DNA of 6,276 nucleotides. Source: Phycisphaerales bacterium (GTDB lineage Bacteria > Planctomycetota > Phycisphaerae > Sedimentisphaerales > Anaerohalosphaeraceae). Position numbers and translations under genes: made by a program. This document shows, piece by piece, positions 1 to 5,246 of this stretch; within the stretch, counting starts at the first letter, position 1, and every line of letters starts with the position of its first letter. The notes beneath the pieces were generated by a model. The model was not told the DNA's origin. It was given only the letters and a program-made list of their open reading frames with translations, and did no database searches. The stretch spans positions 1-6,276 of the forward strand of contig DSDR01000306.1 in assembly GCA_011048645.1 (NCBI GenBank), in the 5' to 3' direction.

Positions 1-447
1 ATCACAGAAACTTCCTCTTCTGCGCAGAATCCGGCCGCAGCGCCGTCGTCGGCCTCAACAACGGAGTCTGTCTGGCTGACCGACTTTGAGGCGGCCAAGG
101 CCCGCGCCGCCGAGGAAGACAAGGATTTGCTGATGGATTTTTCCGGCTCGGACTGGTGCTATTGGTGCAAAAAGCTGGACGGAGAGGTCTTTTCCAAGCC
201 GGGGTTTGTCGAAGAGGCCGGCAAACAGTTTGTGTTTGTCAAGATTGATTTTCCGTCCGATAAATCCGGCCAATCCAGACAGTTGCAGGCCCAGAACCAG
301 CGGCTGGCGACAATCTATGGCATTCAGGGCTACCCCACGGTCATTCTGGCCTATCCCGACGGCACGCCCTACGCCCGAACCGGCTACCAGGAAGGCGGCC
401 CCGACGCCTATCTGGCCCACCTTGAGCAATTGCGCAGCCAGCGCTGA
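1..447 (+). CDS. Thioredoxin-fold protein, 5'-truncated by window edge
   Basis: The reading frame is open from base 1 to a TGA at 445-447, so 148 residues are visible and the N-terminus lies outside the window. Visible residues 1-24 are a low-complexity Ala/Ser/Thr/Pro linker, as often follows a signal peptide or lipid anchor. The thioredoxin-like domain then starts near Trp25. The active site is a CxxC, Cys-Tyr-Trp-Cys at codons 53-56 (157-168), preceded by FSGSDW. A Gly-Tyr-Pro-Thr near codons 110-113 supplies the usual cis-proline (Pro112). The FSGSDWCxWC form is typical of the Thioredoxin_7/DUF255-like proteins common in Planctomycetes and Verrucomicrobia. These are thought to act as thiol-disulfide oxidoreductases in the cell envelope. 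An internal ATG at 133 lies inside the domain and is not a credible start. The partner substrate is unknown. No clear terminator follows; the next gene's promoter begins 21 nt after the stop. Confidence 0.9.
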   Translation: MTETSSSAQNPAAAPSSASTTESVWLTDFEAAKARAAEEDKDLLMDFSGSDWCYWCKKLDGEVFSKPGFVEEAGKQFVFVKIDFPSDKSGQSRQLQAQNQRLATIYGIQGYPTVILAYPDGTPYARTGYQEGGPDAYLAHLEQLRSQR

Positions 448-467
448 TTTCGACCGTCTGCGACCTG

Positions 468-496
468 TTGATAACCGGATCGTTTTCAGGTAGAAT
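468..496 (+). promoter_or_regulatory. Sigma70-type promoter for the DUF3616 gene
   Basis: A TTGATA -35 box (468-473) and a TAGAAT -10 box (491-496) are separated by 17 nt. Each hexamer is one or two bases from consensus. Transcription would start near 503, about 48 nt before the preferred ATG at 551. The promoter starts just after the thioredoxin stop codon, so the two genes are probably separate units, although read-through is possible. Confidence 0.6.
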
Positions 497-550
497 CAAA
501 CTTGGATTGACTGAAGATGTGGAAACTGATCTTGCGTGGGGTACTCAAAA

Positions 551-1651
551 ATGAGATGTTGTGTCGTGATGTGTATTATCGGGGTCGTAGTGCTGTCGAT
601 GACGGGTATCGCGGATGTTCGCACCTTTACCGGTTCGAGCGACGCCTCGGCGGCGGTGATGCTCGATGCACGGCATTTCGTCGTGGCGGACGATGAAAAC
701 AATACGCTGCGGATTTATGCGATAGACGGCCCCTCCGAGCCGGTTAGTCAGGTTGATCTGGATGCGTTTTTGTGTATTGAGACGGATCATCCGGAAGCGG
801 ACATCGAAGGCGCCGCGCGGGTGGCGGATCGGATTTACTGGATTACCTCGCACGGACGAAACAAAAACGGCAAGGAACGCCCCAACCGCTATGCGTTTTT
901 CGCCACAGATATTGTCAGCGACGGCCGCGGCGTGCCCACGATCAAACCGGTCGGCAGGCCGTACCGCCGTCTGGCGTATGACTTGATGCTCAATCAACGG
1001 CTGCGGTTTTTGGGGCTGGATAAAACCATCCGTCTGGCCGAACCCCTGACAAAATCCCAACGAGAGGCACTTGCACCCAAGGAAAACGGCCTGAATATCG
1101 AAGGGCTGGCCGTTGGGCCGAACGGCTCGCTTCTGATTGGCCTTCGCAATCCGCATTATGTTGATCCGGTTCGCGAAAAAGAGATGGCCATTATACTCGT
1201 CCTCGAAAATCCCGACGAGATGGTCGCCCGCAGTACACCGGCCCGGTTCGGCGAGCCGATTTTACTCGACGCTGACGGACTGGGGATCCGCAGCATCGAA
1301 CAGATAGTCTCGGATTCAGGGCAGCGGCGGTATCTCATCGCTGCCGGCGCCATCAACGGCAAGAATCGATTTGCGTTTTTTACCTGGGCCGGCGGCGACG
1401 GGCCGCTGCACGCAAGGCGCGTTGAGCTGCCCGATGAGTTTACCCCCGAAGCGATGTTTCAGGTGCACGGGACAAATACGATCTGCATTCTCAGCGACGA
1501 CGGCACGATTGAAAAGGAGGTCGCCGGCCCCGACGAATGCCTGCCCGGCGAGCTGCTCAAAAACGGCCGGTGTCCGAATAAGTTCCTGCTGGACGCCGAA
1601 CGACGCACTTTCCGCGCAATCACTGTAAGAGATCGTAAAGAAATAAAATGA
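551..1651 (+). CDS. Exported DUF3616 domain-containing protein
   Basis: This is a 366-residue protein from the ATG at 551. An in-frame GTG at 536 would add five residues. I prefer the ATG because it gives a compact signal peptide: Arg2, a hydrophobic stretch over about residues 4-19, and a plausible signal peptidase I site after Ala21. The remainder matches my recollection of DUF3616. There is a VADDENN element near residues 45-51 and a DIEGAA motif at 84-89. ITSHGRNKNGKERPNR follows near 98-113, and NIEGLAVGPNG with LLIGLRNP lies near 182-201. Repeated short beta-type segments of this kind suggest a propeller-like fold. No catalytic activity is established for the family, and I assign none. 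Two C-terminal cysteines (Cys330, Cys341) could form a disulfide after export. The gene stands alone, with its own promoter and a strong terminator-like structure behind it. Confidence is good for the family and low for any function. Confidence 0.85.
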   Translation: MRCCVVMCIIGVVVLSMTGIADVRTFTGSSDASAAVMLDARHFVVADDENNTLRIYAIDGPSEPVSQVDLDAFLCIETDHPEADIEGAARVADRIYWITSHGRNKNGKERPNRYAFFATDIVSDGRGVPTIKPVGRPYRRLAYDLMLNQRLRFLGLDKTIRLAEPLTKSQREALAPKENGLNIEGLAVGPNGSLLIGLRNPHYVDPVREKEMAIILVLENPDEMVARSTPARFGEPILLDADGLGIRSIEQIVSDSGQRRYLIAAGAINGKNRFAFFTWAGGDGPLHARRVELPDEFTPEAMFQVHGTNTICILSDDGTIEKEVAGPDECLPGELLKNGRCPNKFLLDAERRTFRAITVRDRKEIK

Positions 1652-1660
1652 CTGATTTCC

Positions 1661-1726
1661 GAATAATTGAACCACGAAGGCCGCGCTGGGTTCTTCGTGG
1701 TGAAAAAACAGTCCAATTATTTTTTT
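1661..1726 (+). terminator. Two-tier hairpin with T-run after the DUF3616 gene
   Basis: The inner stem is a perfect 9-bp pair, ACCACGAAG (1671-1679) with CTTCGTGGT (1693-1701), around a 13-nt loop. An outer perfect 8-bp A/T-rich stem, AATAATTG (1662-1669) with CAATTATT (1714-1721), encloses it. A further G-T pair is possible at 1661/1722. A run of seven T follows at 1720-1726. Its position 10 nt after the stop codon and the T-run fit an intrinsic terminator. The two-tier design is unusual. It could instead be a dispersed intergenic repeat that also terminates transcription. Confidence 0.6.
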
Positions 1727-1866
1727 ACGGCTCCTGACCGGACAAATGATCGAATCATAACACATAACAGCGATTCGGCCGCGCAGGTGTCCCGATTGGT
1801 CCCTTCGGCAGGGCGGTCTATTCTGATTTGATCGCTTGGGCCGTACGACTGCGAAAAGAGAAAATA
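1727..1866. other. Non-coding spacer between terminator and panB promoter
   Basis: This is the middle of the 294-nt gap between the DUF3616 gene and panB. I see no supported gene, tRNA or riboswitch here. The only structure noted is a weak 4-bp hairpin (CCCT/AGGG) near 1801-1813. The flanking parts of the gap hold the terminator-like structure and the panB promoter. Confidence 0.5.
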
Positions 1867-1896
1867 TTGTCCCGACCGGCGGTGTTGGGGTATAAT
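1867..1896 (+). promoter_or_regulatory. Sigma70-type promoter for panB and the GT-like gene
   Basis: A TTGTCC -35 element (1867-1872) is followed after 18 nt by a perfect TATAAT -10 box (1891-1896). Predicted transcription start is near 1903, giving a 5' leader of about 43 nt before the TTG start of panB. It lies well downstream of the terminator-like structure, which makes panB and the following gene an independent transcription unit. Confidence 0.7.
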
Positions 1897-1932
1897 GACG
1901 CCATTGATTTTGATTATTGTCGATTAAATATC

Positions 1933-1948
1933 AGGGGAATAAGAATTG
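1933..1948 (+). promoter_or_regulatory. Ribosome binding site deciding a TTG start for panB
   Basis: AGGGGA (1933-1938) lies 7 nt upstream of TTG (1946-1948). An in-frame TAA stop sits two codons upstream (1940-1942), so no earlier start is possible. The first in-frame ATG is codon 42 and would remove the first core strand. TTG is therefore the start. Confidence 0.8.
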
Positions 1949-2806
1949 TCGGACGGGCGGATAACAATTTGCGATTTGCTGGAGTATAAGCGCAGCGGGC
2001 GTCGGTTCGCGGCGGTAAGCTGCTATGACTACACCACGGCGCGGCTTGTGGCCGCGGCGGGCGTGGAGATGATTCTCGTCGGCGATTCGGCCGCTCAGAC
2101 CCTGCTCGGATACGAATCAACGCTGCCGGTAACAATGGATTTTATGGCGACCTTGACCGAGGGCGTGCGCCGGGGTGCGCCGAAGGCGTGTCTGGTGGCG
2201 GATATGCCGTTTTTGTCGTATCAGACCTCGATTGCCGACGCGGTGCGCAACGCCGGGCGGTTCGTCCAGCAGGCCGGCGCACAGGTCATCAAGATCGAGG
2301 CCACCGCGGCACATCTGGATGTGATTAAAGCGGTCAGCGATGCGGACATGGCGGTGATGGCGCATATCGGCATTCGTCCCCAGAGCATCGCCAAGCTCGG
2401 CCGGCTGCGCGCCGAAGGAACGACCGCGGAACTGGCCTGGGAACTGGTGGATCTGGCCCGCAAGATGGTGCAGGCCGGCGCCTCGTCGCTGCTGCTGGAA
2501 GGTACCGCGAGGGAAGTGTCCCGAATCGTTACCGCTGAAAGTCCCGTGCCGGTGGTCAGTTGCGGCTCAGGGCCGGATTGCGACGGGCAGATTTTGATTA
2601 TCAACGACATCCTCGGTCTGACCGAAGGCAAACTGCCGAAGTTTTCTCAGGTTTTTGGTCAGTTGGCCGAGCCAATCACCGCCGCAATTTCGACCTACGC
2701 CCAGCAGGTCCGGGCCGGCGCATTTCCGGATGATGCGCATTGTTATCATATTCGCCCCGGCGAACTGGAAAAACTGGACGCAATTGTTAAGGCGACACAG
2801 AGGTAG
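1946..2806 (+). CDS. panB: PanB-family 3-methyl-2-oxobutanoate hydroxymethyltransferase, divergent
   Basis: The protein has 286 residues, close to the usual 260-290 for PanB. PanB transfers a hydroxymethyl group from 5,10-methylenetetrahydrofolate to 3-methyl-2-oxobutanoate, giving ketopantoate for pantothenate and CoA synthesis in the cytosol. The TIM-barrel landmarks are present in order: CYDYTTARL (26-34), VGDS (45-48), STLPVTMD (58-65), RRGAPK (75-80), ADMPF (85-89), VIKIE (114-118), AHIGI (139-143), LLLEG (182-186), DGQILI (213-218) and LPKF. Against E. coli PanB as I recall it, the metal and catalytic residues align: Asp47, Ser48, Asp86, Lys116, Glu118, His140 and Glu185. Oddly, other signatures are altered. 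The usual GYKVQG is replaced by GRLRAEG, LE-x-V-P by LEGTA, and GIGAG by SCGSG. It may be an unusual PanB or a paralogue with a different acceptor. No panC or panD is in view. The downstream gene starts 4 nt later. Confidence 0.88.
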   Translation: MSDGRITICDLLEYKRSGRRFAAVSCYDYTTARLVAAAGVEMILVGDSAAQTLLGYESTLPVTMDFMATLTEGVRRGAPKACLVADMPFLSYQTSIADAVRNAGRFVQQAGAQVIKIEATAAHLDVIKAVSDADMAVMAHIGIRPQSIAKLGRLRAEGTTAELAWELVDLARKMVQAGASSLLLEGTAREVSRIVTAESPVPVVSCGSGPDCDGQILIINDILGLTEGKLPKFSQVFGQLAEPITAAISTYAQQVRAGAFPDDAHCYHIRPGELEKLDAIVKATQR

Positions 2807-2813
2807 CACAATG
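2799..2813 (+). promoter_or_regulatory. Ribosome binding site deciding the GT-like start
   Basis: AGAGG (2799-2803) overlaps the last codons of panB and lies 7 nt before the ATG at 2811. It supports the 2811 start over an open-frame extension back to 2655, which would lie wholly inside panB. The arrangement suggests translational coupling with panB. Confidence 0.75.
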
Positions 2814-3941
2814 GCGGAAAACGGGTTTTCAAACGGATCGGACAGCGCTGCTGCGATTCGTCCGGTACTGTTGATTGACCAGGGCGTTTACAGCAATTAC
2901 GCGGTGTACCTGCGGCGGATACTCATCGGTCTGGCCGATGCGGGGGACCCGGCGGCGGTTGTCTGTCCGGGCGATATGGACGCCGCGTTGCTGGATTGCC
3001 CGATGGTCGAAAAGATTGACTATCCCGCGCTGCGTCTGGGGATTTTTTCAGCGACCAACCGGCGGATTCTTCTGGAACGGCTCAAACGATTCAAACCGAC
3101 GGTCATTCATGCCTTCTGGCCGGGTCAGGCGGAATTGGCGGCGTTTTTGTCCGAGTCGCTGGATGTGCCGTTTGTCATCACATTTCACGGACGGCCCAAA
3201 CGTCGGGACCGCCGTCGCAAGGCGATGTCCGGAGCCGCTCGGTTGCTGGCCCCGTCGGACGTCCTGATCAAGCACGTGGCCGCAGCCCTGCCGGCGATGC
3301 GGCAGCGCATAGAGCATGTTCCCATCGGTTGCTATGTTGAAGACTCCTGCGCTTGTTTTGCGCGGATGGATCGACCGGCCAGCCTCATTGCGGTGCATCC
3401 GCTGGATGATGTGCGGCTGTTTGAGCCGTTGTTAGGGGCGGTTCGTCATTTGCTGCTGGACGGGTTTGAGCTGATGCTTGTGCTGATGGGCTCGGGCAAG
3501 GCCGAGCCTGCCGTTCGCCGCCAGATTCGCTCGCTGGGGCTGACCCCAGCGGTTACGATTGTGCCGCTGATGCGTCCGCTGCGCACGGTATTGGCCGGGG
3601 CGGACGTGTTTTTACATCTCCATGATCGCGGCCTGTTCAACGCCCAGATGCTGGAGGCGATGGGGGTGGGGCTGGCGATTGCCGGCGCCGAAGACGCCAC
3701 CAGCGGCTTGCTGATTGACGGACAAACCGCCGCGTTGTGGGATGGCAAAGACGAGATGAGCATTTATAGCTGCCTGAAACGTTTGCTCAGTCAGCGTGAA
3801 TCGGCGCGGCGCCTGGCCCTGAACGCCCAGGCGTTTTTACAGCAGCAATGCGGCGTAAGCTGCATGATCGAAAACGTTCTCAGCGCTTATGCAGCCGCCC
3901 GGCAGAGCGTCAAAAAACAATCGGTCCATGCCGCCGGTTAA
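2811..3941 (+). CDS. GT4-like glycosyltransferase with degenerate donor-site motifs
   Basis: The protein has 376 residues and the two-domain layout of GT-B enzymes. The N-terminal half has VLLIDQGVYSNYAVYLRRIL near 19-38, then PTVIHAFWPGQAELAAFL near 96-113, and VPFVITFHGRP near 119-129. That order is typical of GT4 acceptor-side domains. A very basic patch (Lys/Arg-rich, 129-138) follows. The C-terminal half shows ELMLVLMGSG (220-229), a DVFLHLHDRG segment (265-274) and LEAMGVGLAIAG (281-292), which match the GT4 donor domain. Oddly, the first Glu of the E-x7-E motif is Gly274. The usual Gly-Arg...Lys donor-phosphate motif reads His196-Pro197...Arg202. It may bind an unusual donor, act with a partner, or be catalytically inactive. 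No signal peptide or membrane segment is evident. It is cotranscribed with panB, but its acceptor cannot be inferred. Confidence 0.75.
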   Translation: MAENGFSNGSDSAAAIRPVLLIDQGVYSNYAVYLRRILIGLADAGDPAAVVCPGDMDAALLDCPMVEKIDYPALRLGIFSATNRRILLERLKRFKPTVIHAFWPGQAELAAFLSESLDVPFVITFHGRPKRRDRRRKAMSGAARLLAPSDVLIKHVAAALPAMRQRIEHVPIGCYVEDSCACFARMDRPASLIAVHPLDDVRLFEPLLGAVRHLLLDGFELMLVLMGSGKAEPAVRRQIRSLGLTPAVTIVPLMRPLRTVLAGADVFLHLHDRGLFNAQMLEAMGVGLAIAGAEDATSGLLIDGQTAALWDGKDEMSIYSCLKRLLSQRESARRLALNAQAFLQQQCGVSCMIENVLSAYAAARQSVKKQSVHAAG

Positions 3942-3947
3942 TCCGGC
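3933..3947. terminator. Small hairpin between convergent gene ends (weak)
   Basis: GCCGG (3933-3937) pairs with CCGGC (3943-3947) around a TTAAT loop. The loop contains the TAA stop of the GT-like gene, and the hairpin ends 4 nt before the hydE stop on the other strand. There is no T-run on either side, so it is at best a weak bidirectional stop signal in a 9-nt gap. Confidence 0.25.
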
Positions 3948-3950
3948 CGA

Positions 3951-5015
3951 TTAGCGCAAACGACCGCCGGGACCCTGGCCGACGAATCGACCGATCGCGT
4001 GGATACGTCCGCGCAAACATCCCTGGCACGCTTGGGCGGTTTCATTCAGGCAGGCTTTACCCGGATAGATTTCGTAACGGGTGCGGTACTTGACGGGCGT
4101 GACGTTGGGCATCACGACATTGGCCCCGCGCGACAGCCCCAGCTCACGCCCCGCGTCGCGATTGATCGTCGCCAGCGCGGTGGTGCTGGGAATGTTGGCC
4201 TGGGGACAGACCAGCCGCGTCAGTGCAATGACCTTATAGGTCATCTGTTCCTCGTTGGGAACCTGATCGTCCGGATCGACAGCGAAAACATCCTCTCCGC
4301 GTCCCAGCGGCGTCAGCGGGTTGGGAATATACGGCCCGACGCCGATCATATCCAGATCAAATACTTCGAACTTCAGAATATCTCGCGCCAGCGTGCGATA
4401 CGTCTGGCCGGGGATGCCGATCATCACGCCGCTGCCGACCTCGTACCCCAACTCCCGCAGGCGGCGCAGCAGGTCAAAGCGGTCGTATGTCTGTCTCGGT
4501 CGCGGGGGATGGATGCGAGCGTACAATTCCGGATCGGATGTTTCAAACCGCAGCAAATAGCGGTCGGCGCCGGCGGTGCGCCACGCGGCCAGCTCCTTCG
4601 GCTCACGCTCACCCAAACTCAGCGTCACGGCCAGCGGCAGCTCGGATTTGATCTTTCGTATCAGTCCGGCGATGCGGTCGGTTTCGAGGCCGTAATCCTC
4701 TCCGCCCTGTATCACCACCGTGCCGTAGCCGAACCGGTGGGCTTGCCGGGCGCAGTCGAGCACTTCCTCATCGCTCATTCGATAACGCTCCAGATACGGG
4801 TTGGTCACCGCCAGCCCGCAATAGGCGCACTGTCGAACGCAGTAATTGGATATTTCAATCAGGCCGCGCAGATGCACCGCGTCGCCGACGTGCTCACGCC
4901 GCACCGCGTCGGCCGCCGCCCAGAGCGGTTCCAGTGCATCCCGGTCATCCTGACGCAGCCATTGTTCGACCGCATCAAGGGTCAGATTATCAATTAGATT
5001 ATGCATACGTCTCAT
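3951..5015 (-). CDS. hydE: [FeFe]-hydrogenase H-cluster maturase HydE (radical SAM)
   Basis: The protein has 354 residues, the normal HydE length. HydE is a cytosolic radical SAM enzyme that works with HydG and HydF to build the 2Fe subcluster of the [FeFe]-hydrogenase H-cluster. The radical SAM cluster motif is Cys59-x3-Cys63-x2-Cys66, preceded by VHLRGLIEISNY. Further HydE landmarks are VVIQGGED (100-107), SLGERE with GADRYLLRFET (133-159), GSGVMIGIPGQT (194-205), DMIGVGPYIPNPLTPL (222-237), IPSTTA (275-280) and GANVVMPN (297-304). The C-terminal Cys322-x7-Cys330-x2-Cys333 matches the second-cluster motif known from Thermotoga HydE. PylB and BioB are relatives, but the ADRYLLRFET and NPLTPL segments favour HydE. 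The start could be the ATG at 5015 or the ATG three codons later (5006); neither has a strong Shine-Dalgarno. Neither hydF, hydG nor a hydrogenase is in view. The gene has its own promoter and converges on the GT-like gene. Confidence 0.93.
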   Translation of the reverse strand: MRRMHNLIDNLTLDAVEQWLRQDDRDALEPLWAAADAVRREHVGDAVHLRGLIEISNYCVRQCAYCGLAVTNPYLERYRMSDEEVLDCARQAHRFGYGTVVIQGGEDYGLETDRIAGLIRKIKSELPLAVTLSLGEREPKELAAWRTAGADRYLLRFETSDPELYARIHPPRPRQTYDRFDLLRRLRELGYEVGSGVMIGIPGQTYRTLARDILKFEVFDLDMIGVGPYIPNPLTPLGRGEDVFAVDPDDQVPNEEQMTYKVIALTRLVCPQANIPSTTALATINRDAGRELGLSRGANVVMPNVTPVKYRTRYEIYPGKACLNETAQACQGCLRGRIHAIGRFVGQGPGGRLR

Positions 5016-5056
5016 ACGAAAGAGGGGGCCGGTCGGTTTTCGAAAGAATTGGCCGT

Positions 5057-5084
5057 ATTATACTGCAAACATCTGATTTAACAA
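5057..5084 (-). promoter_or_regulatory. Sigma70-type promoter for hydE
   Basis: On the minus strand a TTGTTA -35 box (5084-5079) and a perfect TATAAT -10 box (5062-5057) are spaced by 16 nt. Transcription would begin near 5050, leaving a leader of about 35 nt before the ATG at 5015. This suggests hydE is expressed as the first gene of its unit. Confidence 0.65.
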
Positions 5085-5155
5085 CGGCAATTTACGTCCG
5101 GCGCCTGCGGCCTCGACGGCGGGCTGTTTATCATAGGGAAACGGTCGAAAAATGC

Positions 5156-5184
5156 TTTATTCGCAGGCTGGTTTTGGCTATAGT
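5156..5184 (+). promoter_or_regulatory. Probable promoter for purC
   Basis: A weak TTTATT -35 element (5156-5161) is followed after 17 nt by TATAGT (5179-5184), one base from the -10 consensus. Predicted start is near 5191. It points away from the hydE promoter, with about 70 nt between them. Confidence 0.45.
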
Positions 5185-5200
5185 ATCGCCGACGTATCGC
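5183..5200 (+). repeat. Short direct repeat GTATCGC x2 over the purC start region
   Basis: GTATCGC occurs at 5183-5189 and again at 5194-5200, an 11-bp period close to one helical turn. It overlaps the end of the predicted -10 box and the transcription start. An operator is possible, but so is chance, given the short length. A reverse-complement copy lies at 6203-6209, downstream of purC. Confidence 0.3.
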
Positions 5201-5232
5201 TACAAAAATAGAACGGTTGTTTATTGACAAAC

Positions 5233-5246
5233 GGAGATGGTCTATG
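5233..5246 (+). promoter_or_regulatory. Ribosome binding site deciding the purC start
   Basis: GGAG (5233-5236) lies 7 nt before ATG at 5244. The frame also opens at a TTG at 5217, but that codon has no comparable site and would add nine residues ahead of the normal PurC N-terminus. Confidence 0.8.

Noticed and set aside
551..574. Lipoprotein lipobox at Cys8 of the DUF3616 protein
   Set aside because: The cysteine is too close to the N-terminus and lies inside the hydrophobic core; a signal peptidase I site after Ala21 fits better.
545..1156. Minus-strand open frame of 203 codons opposite the DUF3616 gene
   Set aside because: Antisense shadow of a well-supported gene; the protein is Arg/His-rich with no family features.
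1316..1765. Minus-strand open frame crossing the end of the DUF3616 gene and its terminator
   Set aside because: It reads through the two-tier hairpin and lies antisense to a supported gene, with no recognisable protein features.
2655..2810. Possible N-terminal extension of the GT-like gene inside panB
   Set aside because: It would overlap panB by about 150 nt in another frame. The ATG at 2811 has a well-placed AGAGG and begins a normal GT4 N-terminus.
3999..4997. Long plus-strand open frame (332 codons) opposite hydE
   Set aside because: It lies antisense inside hydE, whose family motifs are unmistakable. Its product has no recognisable motif and no ribosome binding site was evident.
5217..5243. 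Possible TTG start extending purC
   Set aside because: The ATG at 5244 has GGAG at the right distance and matches the usual SAICAR synthase N-terminus.
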